Source of the DNA: Saururus chinensis
Taxonomy: Eukaryota; Streptophyta; Magnoliopsida; Piperales; Saururaceae
Reading direction: 5' to 3'
Length of the DNA: 64,000 nucleotides
Assembly (NCBI GenBank): GCA_035235625.1
Contig: CP141149.1
Location: 31,861,753-31,925,752 of the forward strand
The notes under the pieces were generated by a model. It saw only the letters and a program-made list of their open reading frames with translations, was not told the origin of the DNA and made no database searches. Every line of letters begins with the position of its first letter. Positions within the stretch are counted from its first letter, which is position 1. The position numbers were made by a program, and so were the translations under genes. Shown piece by piece: positions 50,497 to 61,725 of this stretch.

Positions 50497-50678
50497 TGTA
50501 GACATTTTCAATTTCATATATTCCACTCTAAAACAGAGCTTCAGAGGATTACACTATTTATACTTGCTGTTTACATAGCAATTCAAAAGACCTGTCACAG
50601 TTGTAATTATCTGGCTATAACAATCAAAATAAATTGTTCCTGACATGGGATTGCTTTAACTGGTCAAGTATTCTTACA
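50497..50678 (-). repeat. 5' LTR of the copia element
   Basis: 182 bp, TG...CA ends. A TATA box (agtataaatagtg on the - strand) lies mid-LTR. The first ~45 and last ~35 bases match the 3' LTR. Confidence 0.9.
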
Positions 50679-51482
50679 CGCGGAAGGGGACTATGATTTA
50701 TGTGAAGATGGGCCTTTGATCTACGGACCCCAATTGTCTGCAACATATACAATCCTCAGACTGATGGACAAAATTTCACGAGCTAAGTGGAGTATATATG
50801 TGGTGGCTTCCATGCACCAATGGAATCGACAGAGCCGATTTGACAATTTGGGCACAGTGTGAAGGGTGCATAGTGTGAAGGGTGCATGAGTGTTACCTAT
50901 CAAAACAATCTAAAAATGAAAATATCACCATTTAGGGAATTATAATTGAAAAACACGAAGACCTTAACAGGAAAATTTCAAAATGTAAAGAAACTGAAAT
51001 AGCAAATCAATTTAGCAACACAAAAGTTGAACACGTCCAACAAGGGAATTAGATCGAGATTCAAAAGCTGTCTAGTAGAGGAAGAAAAATATTGTTGATT
51101 GCCATAAACTTGGTGTTCAACATGATAAAGACTTAATATAAATTTAAACCAAATCCTTTTGGGTTTTGACATATAAATTAGCCAGAGTACTAAGTTATAA
51201 TGTTTCATTTATGACTACAACGGTAGGATAAACACAATCTTCTGCAACTACAACTATTCAATAACATTAAGAAAGACCTATTTTGCGACTTATAAAGTCA
51301 GTACAGCAAGTAAGAACTGCTTGTAATATGCTCCAGCTCATCTAAGAAAAGAAGCCTCAACCTTTTCTTTGTAATTTAATTTTCTTAAGAAAAAAATATC
51401 ACTATGAAAGCCTGTCAATGGGGTTACATTAATCATTACCAATTAAGCATTTCATCCAGAATAATCAATGCAAAACTAAAAC
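50679..51482. other. Spacer between copia element and B55 pseudogene
   Basis: The final exons of the B55 gene would be expected here but no trace was found. A small duplication (agtgtgaagggtgcat twice) lies at 50857-50888. Otherwise AT-rich and featureless. Confidence 0.5.
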
Positions 51483-54400
51483 CTTAAGAGTCATGTAATC
51501 CCAACTAAGAATGTATCTGCCATCTTTTCCAAACTTAATATCTGAAATTGATGCAATAATCTCTGTGGAGAAAGATCTTGAACCAGGTGTCAGTGATTCC
51601 TCAAACCTGTGTGCTAAAAAACATTTAGCAACTAATGGTATACACATGACAAATCAAAATCCATGGTCATATGCCCCATAAGTGCAACCAGCAGGAAACT
51701 TACCATTTGGTGTGTGTATCACACAGACCAGATTGCCTTGAGTCAATAAGACGTATTGAACCTCTTGAGCTACAATAAGCTAGCATATGACAATGGTTAG
51801 GATGGAACTCAGCTGATGTTATCACCTCTGCAAATGTTAAGAAATAACAACATAAATTGCCTGGATAAAAGTAGTCTACAGATCCTGTTTGAGAGAGATA
51901 TATTCTGGCTTCTCTCAATGAGGAGGTAAAAGTGGGTGGACAGCAAAACCAAGAAAACAACAACAATGCTGTTTTTGTTTTATGCCATTCTAATTTCTGA
52001 TTATCCCGTTGCTACTGACAAACACGGTAGAAAACTTTATAACAATGCTACACAAGTTCTTCAGTGGTGGAATATAATTGAAAACTCTGTAAGAAAAGAA
52101 CTAACTGAAAGACAATAAAATTTTGTGAAATACTATGCTTCTACTTAAAGATCAAAATGGTCACTTTAAAGCCTACCTCTCCAAAACACTTTAGCAACAA
52201 TCATCTCATTATGGTGGTTTTACACCTCATTAGCTGCCAGTGGATCAAAATAATCTTAGACTAAAATTACCATCTATGTGCAACCATAAGCAAAGAGATA
52301 ATGGTATCTGTGAAATCCTCCATGTTTGTAGGCTTCACATCAACAATGTTAAACCTCTGGTTGCTAATTTTGAAGTTCCAGAGGTTTATTCTGAGATCAT
52401 CTGCTGATATAAAAGTCTCACCATTGCTGAAAAAATGAAGTAAGAAGTGGAATAACATTAGAAATACACTGAAACTCAGTAGCAAGCAGAATAAGCAATC
52501 AGATCTCTGATCTCTCCACATGAATGTAAAAGACTTAAAACAAGTTTAATTTCTTTATATTAGTAACAATAAGCAATAAGCAAAACATTTTCAACACATT
52601 CATTGATCTCTTTGGATGACGTGGCAGACTTGGGATTGTAGTCTCTATCTGCCGTCAGCCAACATTAACAACGGCTGGCAATGCTTATTTTAAACCAATT
52701 TCTTACACAAAATGAAAGACCAAAAGACAATCTAAGGCTTGAACTTTCTATGGGGAAAGTTGTCATAGATAGTATCTCACAGAACTGACCACGGTTAGCA
52801 GACCCACTTCCAAAGGAAATTGATGAAGCATTCCAGTATTTTTTTTTTTAAAAAGAGGACAAGACAATTTAGTTTCTGACAAGCAACATGGGAAACTCTG
52901 ACAAAAATTTAAATCACAAAATTCCATGTTACAACTTGTAATTTATCCATACAAATAAGTATTAGGAATCTTAAAATATTTATTGGTCATGTTTAACTTG
53001 AATATACAATCAACATGACAAGGAAATGTACAGAAAAAAATGCAACTTACCTGTTATTTGAAATAGAACTTACGTGATAATCAGGTTCATGGGCTTATAT
53101 TCTTCAACATCTAGGAACAAGGCTACTTTCTTAGCTGGCTACCTAAAAAGAAAAGCGCAAATATAAGAAGGCATAAGTATTGCAAAAGAGTATCTTGGTA
53201 AAACAACTAAAATTCAGTGTAAGAAGCTACACACACACACAGAAGGATCCATCACTCTATGAACAGAAAAAACAGCTACAGATGATGATAAGAACTCTTA
53301 TACTTTAGAATACAAAAGCCGAAATTTCTATCTTTCTCATTTTCTAAATAGAGACTATGTTCTCAAATAAGCAATAGACAACAAGCTACAAACCCACTAC
53401 AAGGATCCATCATTTTATGAATAGAAAAAACAGCTACAAATGATGATAAGCACTCTTATACTTTAGAATACAACAGCTGAAACTTCTATCCTCATTTTCA
53501 AAATAGAGGCCATGGTCTCATATCAAATACATGATAAAATAAAGTTTTTACCAAATACACAATATTATAACATTTTTACTGTAAATGCCAAAAAACAAGT
53601 AAGCAATAGTACAACTACCTTAGGTAAATTCAGGATGGAATTCCTTCCTGTGGGGATGAGAAGTCATTGAACAAAACATTAAGGTGCTTTTCTAAACATC
53701 CACCATTTGGAAGATATGAACAATCCAGATTCATTCACAAATTTATTTTTATTTTCTTTTCTTGAACCTCTCAAAAATAAAATAAAAATATTGTCAAAAT
53801 GCACTTAAAGATCTTGAATAACACATGAGAAACATACATATTAAAAATTTTCATTTCATAGGGTAATAAGAACCTATAGACAATATAATTAATACTCAAC
53901 ATGACATCACACTGACCCTTATGCTATTAGCTTTTTACCAGCACGTCAACAACACTCATTACCCTTGAACATGTATATCCACGTGTCTTCCAGATTTTAT
54001 CGTATTACAGGGATTTAGTTACTCATTGGCACTTTAGTTTCAAACTTGTAACTAGATATAGAAGTTTCATTGCTTCACTCAAATACTTAAATGAATTTTA
54101 TTTTATTGCCATCATGAAACTTCGTACATCTCATTGGCTGTTCACTTTTTCATTCATCTCTTACATGGTTTGATTGCCAATATTTTGTTATATATGGAAT
54201 GTATAGCAATGTAACTAGAACCCTTCCAAAAAAAGGAAGAGAGAAGACAAAACCACGAATATGAAGAAACATTAGTACATTTAATGCATATAATCAAATA
54301 AAAGAAGTAATTTGTCACCATTGGCAACTGATATGGAAAAGAAGTGCTAAAGGTAGACTGATAAACCAAACAAAGTAGTACTAGATCCTCCATAACCAAA

Positions 54401-55063
54401 GAGATGTAATGGTTAGGCATAACACAAAACAAGCTTCCTATCAAAACATTATATTCTAACAAAATAACTTCTGCTTAAATTTAAAGTAACTATTGAAAAA
54501 AGTTATAATACCTTCCAGAATTTAATTGTTTTATCATTGGTGGACAAAAGAAATAAAGCACCATTAGCTGTCTGGTACCATCTAATCTTGCTGATCTTCT
54601 CTTCAATTTCCAAACTCTTTAGGTAGTCAAACTGAATTATCAAAACAATAACAAACAAATAAGCATCACTGCCTACAGTATTATCCTTCAGACATCAACA
54701 AAGATGATGAATGTCAACTACAAAATACAAATAAAATCCAGAAGGCCAATCACCTCAGGTTCATGACTCTGAAACTCTGTCTTATAGCAAAACTCTGGAT
54801 GCCTACTGACCGGATAGTCAGTCCTCTCTAAATACCTCCAACGGCTATAAATAAAACTCATTAATATAATGATTAGAAAACAAACAAAAAATTATACAAG
54901 TCCATATAAACGATAATGGAAAGAGGGGAGGATATGGAACATGAAATCTCATGACATACATCTTTATTATCTGTTCTTTCAAACCGAACCACTTGACCTC
55001 CTCCATCTCCAGTTTCAAGATGGTCCCCAGTTTTGTCACATTCAATTGCTGAAATGATGTCCA
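51483..55063 (-). pseudogene. PP2A B55 regulatory-subunit pseudogene (unprocessed)
   Basis: Recognisable exons on the - strand: 55063-54960 (DIISAIECDKTGDHLETGD), 54844-54754 (RHPEFCYKTEFQSHEPE), 54631-54512 ([18 protein letters not shown]), a frameshifted piece near 53680-53630 (NDFSS...EGIPS), 53142-53051, 52426-52308 ([16 protein letters not shown]), 51827-51704 ([17 protein letters not shown]) and 51606-51483 (GSRSFSTEIIASISDIKFG). Exon 53142-53051 has three in-frame stops where the family has His, Arg and Tyr (ES-SLVPRC then stops before AHEPDYH). The donor after 52308 reads AT, not GT. The first exon (with the start codon) and the last WD exons are absent. Introns are kept, so it arose by DNA duplication, not retrotransposition. 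A functional B55 would target PP2A to substrates. Confidence 0.93.
53243..53523 (+). repeat. 158-bp tandem duplication in a pseudogene intron
   Basis: Two copies begin aaggatccatca at 53243 and 53401 and share gaaaaaacagctaca, gatgataag, cttatactttagaatacaa and an atagaggc/actatg...tctca end. Divergence is roughly ten percent by eye. Confidence 0.8.
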
Positions 55064-56213
55064 CTGCAAGTATAGAAGAAGAAAGCATAAACATACTAAA
55101 ATGACAACTAGACCTCAAAAATATCCCGACATGCACCGCGAGCACCATGACATTTTTCTATGAATTTTTTGGGAATAAAAGAGAATCTAGGTTTATATAA
55201 CACAGTAAAAGTGTAAAACATTAGCTTCTAGGATCATTTTTAATTTTTTTTTGTGCAAAACGAGTGGAACACTTTATCAACTTCCTCAAATAATTGTTGG
55301 CTTAAAGGCCTTTAAACGGCAAATAATTGTTGGCTTAAAGGCCTTTAAACCAGAACTCTTTCTGAGAAGGGTTAAGTTTCAAAGGCCCATTTAAAATAAT
55401 ATGATATTTTACAGATAAATGACCCAAAAGCATTTCTCTTTAAAAACTAAAAGGGTACCCAAATGTGCCCTTAATTCAAGCTTCAGAAAGCACACATTCA
55501 CCTTATGCCTTTTCAACGATCACAAGCTTAAAATTGCTCAATTCTTGTAAGGCGAGTTGCAATATGGAAGTATAAACATGCCGAGCTCTTTACTCTTTAT
55601 CAGAATTTTTCATAATTTGGCCCAAAATTTATACCTAGGAACACAGAGGCATACCAATGTGGCCCATTGCAATGTCAAGAGAAGGCTGCAAGCAAGCATT
55701 CTTGAGTTCAACCTCCAAAAAACGCATATCTACCTTTTTGACAGATCTACCTATTCACGGGGATGGAGCCATGCCCCGCCCTTCCCCAGCCCATGAATTT
55801 TCTCTACAACCAACTAGGTGGGGCCACATGGCCCCTTTGATTTGTTCTTGTAGGTGGGATCAAGTGGCCCCCTTAGCTAATTTCCTGGCTCCATTCCTTA
55901 ATTCACCTAACACAAACTTATACCCGCAGCATCTCCATTGCATCTACCTTTCTCTAATTCTATGCATTGCACTGCCACACCTTAAGTTTCTAGTGATAAT
56001 AGATAGAAACCTTCCAAATCAATATCCCATGTGAGCAACGGCACGAGTTATCTGAATTAATTCCCCAGACTATGAGTGCCAAAAATCCACTTAACAAAGT
56101 AAAAAGACACACTAATCAGGAATGTGCCTTGGGGCTCGTTAGAAAGTCAGACGGTTCAGATGGCTAGCTTTACACTAATTCTGTCTTCTTGCAAGTGGAT
56201 CTCAGTATATATA

Positions 56214-56321
56214 TACTCCTTCCATTCAACATTAATAGTCCTATTTAGACTTTCAAAATGAACTAATTTTAGTTCATTTTAATAACCAAATGTGTCTATT
56301 AATTTGGGACAGAGTGTGTGC
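56214..56321. mobile_element. Stowaway-like MITE in the proximal promoter
   Basis: Left terminus ctccttccattcaacattaa after TA; right terminus ctattaatttgggacagagtg inverted. About 105 bp. It ends some 26 bp before the TATA box of the next gene. Confidence 0.7.
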
Positions 56322-56346
56322 TTTATAAGATCTTAAGCGCCTGATC

Positions 56347-56355
56347 TATATAAAA
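56347..56355 (+). promoter_or_regulatory. TATA box of the coiled-coil gene
   Basis: tatataaaa followed by a CT-rich leader places transcription start near 56380 and gives a 5' UTR of about 120 nt before ATG 56506. Confidence 0.6.
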
Positions 56356-56505
56356 CCCACTCTTGCATGGCATGAGGCCTTCATGAAAACTTTCCGCTTG
56401 ATCTCTCTCTCCCTCTTCCTCTCCCGGCTCTCATTCTCACTGCCAAGACAAGGAAGCGAGGAAAATAAAGGCCCATTGCCGTGAGCCACCAGTTCCATCC
56501 CCACA

Positions 56506-57678
56506 ATGGGCAAGAGGAAGGTCTCCGAGCAGGTCAAGCCGCCGTCGCTGACGGCCACGCCCCCTGCATCCTCCTCCGCCAGCGGATCAGCACCCTCTTC
56601 GCCTCAAATCACTCCCTTCACTTCTAGCTCGTCGATCAGGTCCTTCGCTTCTTGGCCTCCCGTCCAGTCCAAGGTAGATAAGCAGACCGGCCAAAGCACC
56701 TTTGTCCACGATCATTCCTCCCGAAAGCTGGTCTCCTTCAAGGACATGGATAAAGAATTCGTCAAGAAGCTGCGTGAGCGATCCCATGGCGAGATGGAGA
56801 AGCAAGAGAGGTTGGGACAGAAGGTAACCGCGCTAAAGAAGAGGATTGATCAATGGGTGGACGAATGTGGCGAGCTCTTAGGGACCATCGAAGATATGGT
56901 AAAAGAAAAAAATAAGTTGGAAAAGAGGCCTGAGTCGGTGACGGAGAAGAAGAGGACATCGGAGCGGCCGAGTTTGGAGGATACCAAGATTTACAACCAT
57001 ATGCAGTCAAATGCTGAACTCCGTTCTGAAATTACTGCTTTGCGGAGGAAGATGGATGAAACGCAGCAAGAGCATTTTCGGATTCGAGAACAGTTAGATG
57101 AAGACTACAAAAGGCAGGTGCAAGGATTGAAAGATGGGAAGAAATTGGCTGAAAAAGAGCTCCGAATTTCACAGAAGCAGGTGATGGAGCTGAACGATAA
57201 AATTGTGAGTGGCCAACGCAAGATGGAAGGCCTGAAAAAGCAGGTTCAAGATCGGGGAATGGCTAAGCGTCGGCTTGTATTGGAAGGAAACAAACTGAAA
57301 GACCAGAAGCGTAATGCTGAAATGAAGCTTCAGAGTGCCCGAGACAAAATGGAAATCCAAAAGCGGAGTGCAAACGACGAAATTATCCAGTCATCGAGGA
57401 AGTTGGAGGATGGAAGAAGGGTCATGCGACGTGTTTCTAGCCTTTTGAATGACCTTGCACAAGCAACGGGTGTCTCGGAAAGAATCAATAGCGAGCATGA
57501 TGATGATGAGGTTGGATCACAAACTGAACGAGTTATGAAGGAGCTACAAGCAAAATATCTCCAAGTGAACGAGGAGCTCATGCGTTTGTCAGCATACTTG
57601 AGGACGTTACTAGTGTCATTTGCCATTTTATTTGCAACAGCATTTGCGGCTTATTTCATCAATCAATGGTACTACTAG
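56506..57678 (+). CDS. Tail-anchored coiled-coil protein, function unknown
   Basis: One uninterrupted ORF of 390 codons. I do not recognise the family. Residues 1-10 are basic (MGKRKVSEQVK); about 11-50 are Ser/Pro/Thr-rich and probably disordered; about 80-365 are rich in Glu, Lys, Gln and Arg with heptad-like spacing, a long coiled coil with one short break near 325-345 (acidic EHDDDEVGSQ). The last 23 residues form a hydrophobic helix (LLVSFAILFATAFAAYF) with a five-residue lumenal-type tail NQWYY, so a C-terminal tail anchor is predicted with the coil in the cytosol or nucleoplasm. No signal peptide and no introns. TATA box, CT-rich leader and codon pattern support a real gene. It could be a tether, a nuclear-envelope coiled-coil protein or a retrogene. 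Confidence 0.85.
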   Translation: MGKRKVSEQVKPPSLTATPPASSSASGSAPSSPQITPFTSSSSIRSFASWPPVQSKVDKQTGQSTFVHDHSSRKLVSFKDMDKEFVKKLRERSHGEMEKQERLGQKVTALKKRIDQWVDECGELLGTIEDMVKEKNKLEKRPESVTEKKRTSERPSLEDTKIYNHMQSNAELRSEITALRRKMDETQQEHFRIREQLDEDYKRQVQGLKDGKKLAEKELRISQKQVMELNDKIVSGQRKMEGLKKQVQDRGMAKRRLVLEGNKLKDQKRNAEMKLQSARDKMEIQKRSANDEIIQSSRKLEDGRRVMRRVSSLLNDLAQATGVSERINSEHDDDEVGSQTERVMKELQAKYLQVNEELMRLSAYLRTLLVSFAILFATAFAAYFINQWYY

Positions 57679-58699
57679 CTGGTGAGTTAGAAGAAATTTA
57701 ATTTCCCCCAAGGGTATTCATGCTTAGCTCCTTCTGTAAGTTCTCTTTCTCGGACACTAGGAATTTGCTTACTTCTCTTTCTCTAGTCAAGACAATGGCT
57801 AAGTTGACTGCCAAACATTTTTTCATGGCTATCTTTAACGATAGGTATGTGATGCATGCATTTGATATGCTAACAGATTTAACAATGCATGCCATTATTG
57901 TGTCAGTTTTTGGTTCCTCAGATTGATTTGCACAATAATGTAACTTTGTCTATGTTATCTGTACGTGAAACTTTTGCTCACAAGCTATGCAAATTGGAAG
58001 TAGATAAACAAGCTTATTAGTCATAGCAATAGTAGCCACTATGATCTCTTCTCTGGGATTTCTTCCCAACCAATGCGTTCGCCGAATCACCACCAGCAAA
58101 TTCCCATCTAGGCTATCTAAGCTATGGTGCCATCCCGCGTGAAGATAATTAGTGTTGGGTACGTAGTTCAAACTTCAAAGGATGCCCGGCTACAGTCTCT
58201 CACAGTCGCATCATGGTATTCAAGTTTTCAGTTCCACACACCAGGAATTTCATCATTTACTTAGGTAGCCACCAATTAACACGAGTATTCACTTATTCAT
58301 AATTTGAACCACTTGGGGACGCATATATATGTGTTTGTATATGTTCACTACATACGTTGAAGCCAAAAGATTTGTTAAGTAATTAGAATTAGGTCGTAGC
58401 TCACCACCCTGTCTTTAGATTAATCAGGAATAGCGGTCCAGTAAGGTGAACATCCCCTGGATTCCCAGATGTTTTCTGTGTTAAGAACAGAGACCCTTTC
58501 CCTTGGTTGTTGAACAGAATTTTCCATGTGAAAGCTGATCGTCTAAATGAGTTAGGCCCATTTTTAAGACCATAATTCTAATGCATTCAAGCTGATCTTG
58601 CCAAGCCCACCATTCTCTCAACGCTATCCGTCCACATCTCTCATCCCCTCAGTGTAATGATCTAGAATATGGTAAATTAGGTATATATATAGAGTCCCG

Positions 58700-58854
58700 T
58701 TTATATGAGTCTGTGCTCATATACGCCTACGTGAGCCCGGGCTCTATGGGCCGTCGAATTTACATCTATAAGTATTATGAGCCGCCGGATGTAAATTCGA
58801 CGGCCCATAGAGCCCGAGCTCACATAGGCATATATGAACCCGGGCTCATATAAA
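58700..58854. mobile_element. Foldback (long-TIR) MITE
   Basis: Two arms of about 65 bp, each containing gggctctatgggccgtcgaa and atatgag...cgggctcat motifs, face each other around a short centre (tataagtattatgagccgcc). The whole would fold to a hairpin. The arms are GC-rich unlike the flanks. No clear target duplication was found. Confidence 0.75.
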
Positions 58855-58858
58855 TTTT

Positions 58859-58998
<140 letters not shown>

Positions 58999-60166
58999 AA
59001 AAAAAAAGATCCCCACCTTCCTATCGTAAAAGTTATTACTCAAGAAGTCTCCATTACACTTGATTCTTCTAATTATTTAATTTAAAATATATAAATTATG
59101 CTTATTCTTCGTTGTCACCTTCTTCACCTTGTTCTAGGCACTTTTTAGCATCCATCTAGTGACGACTTCTTTGAAGATGTTCTCTAAAGGTCGTGCCTAC
59201 CTTGATTGCCAACTATTTATTTAAGGATTGTAAATTCCCAAAATTTTGAAACAATTGCCATTGTAATATTTTTTTCTTTCATAATTTATTTTTAAAAAAA
59301 TACATAGTCAGGATTTATTTTTCTTTCAAAAGCACCCCGAATATTTTTATCATATCACGAATATAACAATATTTACAAAATATAAATATTGTTAAGACTC
59401 CTCAACCATGTACAAATAAAATAATAATTTAAAATAATGAACCTAGTAAAACAATAAATTTCTCAAGCTTTTACCTTTCTAAGCTATCCTTAAATCACAA
59501 AGATGCGTGAGTATTATAATAGTCAATGCGTGAGTATTATTGTTACGCCCCGGCGATGCCCGACCCGAGCCGAACCCGGTCCAGGGGCCGGTCAAACGCG
59601 CGGGGGCGACGAAATGAAAATTGAGAAATGATCTAGCGGAAGTAACCACGGGCGATTAATAGAAACACGGAGTGCGCACAATCCTTTGAGCAAGAGTAAA
59701 TAAAAGGGAAGAAAATGTGTTGCTTATCACAAAGTAAACAACAATCTCAAACCCACAATCTTAGTTAAGTAAAGCCCACACCGGCTCAAAATAAGTCATA
59801 AGCATCACAACTGCAAAATACGACATAAATCCAAAACAAGAACCCTACACAAAGGTTCGAACATAAAGCATGAAACAAACGCAGGTAAGTCACGCAACGA
59901 TCTCCATCATCACACCCAAGCTACCTCTGACCTTTCCTCATAGAGGCAATCCTGTCCGTCTGCATGTCGCACCACGCAGTCCCAAATCAAAACACACAAA
60001 GAGGGGTGAGTTTTAACATTCAGCAATGGTTTTAATATCACTAACAACATTGAAAAATATGATAGCATAGCGATACAATCAATCAAATCCACGAATTACA
60101 TGGTGCATCATTTTCTGATCACATATACATATCACCTAACACTGCATCGTAATGCATAATTCAACC

Positions 60167-60380
60167 TGCATGGATGTATCTCTAGCATACATATTCCCAC
60201 ATGCTTTCACATCATAACCAATCCTGCATGGATGTATCTCTAACATACATATTCCCACATGCATTACATTAAAATCAAACATGCATGGATGTATCTCTAA
60301 CATACATATTCCACATGCATAACATCAACATGCGTGGATGTATCTCTAACATACATATTCCCACATGCATTATATCATCA
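60167..60380 (+). repeat. Tandem repeat inside the solo LTR, ~49-60 bp x 4
   Basis: Units start tgcatggatgtatctctaac at 60167, 60227, 60282 and (as tgcgtgg) 60331, each followed by atacatattcccacatgc. Period shrinks from 60 to 49 bp. Confidence 0.9.
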
Positions 60381-61624
60381 CAATCAAACTCCATCAAGGA
60401 GTAATCACACATTAATGTCACACAGACGAGAACATAGACAAGGCCACGAAGGCGTGTCATGGTCCAAAATTTCTACACAAGAATTCAAGAAAAATCGGGG
60501 TTGTCAATCCCTAATACTGCTCGCCCTAGACGATCCTGGCCAAGGATGTCCCATTCTCACACAGAGAATCTAGAGCAGGGGTGTTTGCCCAGGGACATCT
60601 CCTGCGGAGAGAAGAGCCCGAGTTCTCACACAGAGAACCCTAGAACACGTGGTAGCGGGGTGCACACGGCATACCACACTGGATTCTCAGGGTCCAGATG
60701 ACACACATAATAACATTCTCACATATCCGCAAGACAAGTACACAACTCGTCCCCACATCATTCCATTTAACAAGACTCAACCCGGGGAGTGCACTCGTTC
60801 CACACAGGAACTTCAAATCAAAATATGTCCTTTCGGACCAATCAACTTGCGATTAATCCACGACCGATCAATCCGGCACACAATTTCATCACATTGCATC
60901 CAATCGGTCAAATTTGATTAATCACGATTAAGCCTCAATTGGAAATCCATTTTTATGATGCATGCAACATGGTACATGCGTGGGCAAAGCATACATGAAT
61001 CCTAATCCATGATAAGTGCTCTCATCAACCCCTAATGCATCATTCCTACTCACAATGTCAAGCTTCAACATCATCATTTAACCCCCCCACATGTGTGTGT
61101 GTAACTAGTAGAAGCCTTTCACATAATGCATATCAACATGCTTGAAAATCAACTCACTACCACACTACACATGTGAATTTCTATCTAAACATGAATTCCA
61201 GCGGGAATCATAGTAGAAGAATCGTTGAAATCATAGCTAAATTCAAAACTCAACCACAAAGGCTAAACACAATTAACATCACTCATTTCATCATTGAGTC
61301 ATGACATTCACCAACATTCACACACCACTAACCACAACCTAACATGACAAATCAGTCCAACAATGATTGTAGTCCTACTGAAAATATATGCTTAACCAAA
61401 GAGAAACAACCATTCATAATTTCAAGATAACGATTCTAATATCATGCCACAAAACATAAGTCATTCCACCATTCCTAAGCATATGTCTCAACTCCATAAA
61501 CTCAATAGTATGCATTTCCAGTAGCCTAACATAGCTGAAAACACTCCACATTCATATAAAATTGGCAAGCTAAAGTGGAATCATCAAAATAGACATCATA
61601 CACACAACATACAATTTTCTGTGT

Positions 61625-61725
61625 AGCCGATCGATCGCCCTTCAGGCCGTTCGATCGGTTACACGCAAAAATTTGAAACTTACAGTTCAGCCGATCGATC
61701 ACTCTGCAAGGCCGATCGATCGCCA
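61625..61725. repeat. Cluster of GCCGATCGATCG motifs inside the solo LTR
   Basis: Three copies of ccgatcgatc(g/a) and one cgttcgatcgg lie within 100 bp. Each is a short palindrome. Meaning unknown. Confidence 0.65.

Larger units (their letters stand above)
45945..50678 (-). mobile_element. Ty1/copia LTR retrotransposon, decayed but with both ends
   Basis: The element reads on the - strand. Its 5' LTR (50497-50678) begins TGTAAGAATAC and ends TCTACA. The 3' LTR (45945-46069) is shorter by an internal deletion. The flanks are CGTGG (45940-45944) and CGCGG (50679-50683), a 5-bp target duplication with one mismatch. Just inside the 5' LTR is TGGCATCAAAGAC, close to the tRNA-Met primer site TGGTATCAGAGC. 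A G-run (GAAGGGGGGG) precedes the 3' LTR as polypurine tract. Domain order gag, protease, integrase, RT, RNase H (integrase before RT) identifies copia. Many stops and frameshifts make it non-autonomous. Confidence 0.92.
55064..56505. other. Intergenic, promoter of the coiled-coil gene
   Basis: No first exon of a B55 gene is found. A 33-bp tandem duplication (aaataattgttggcttaaag) lies at 55288-55350. Closer to the next gene come a MITE (56214-56321), a TATA box (tatataaaa, 56347-56355) and a CT-rich leader with ctctctctccctc, as in plant 5' UTRs. Confidence 0.55.

Noticed and set aside
60167..60380. CRISPR-like regular repeats
   Set aside because: Spacing is irregular, spacers are similar to each other, and the array lies inside an LTR of a plant genome.
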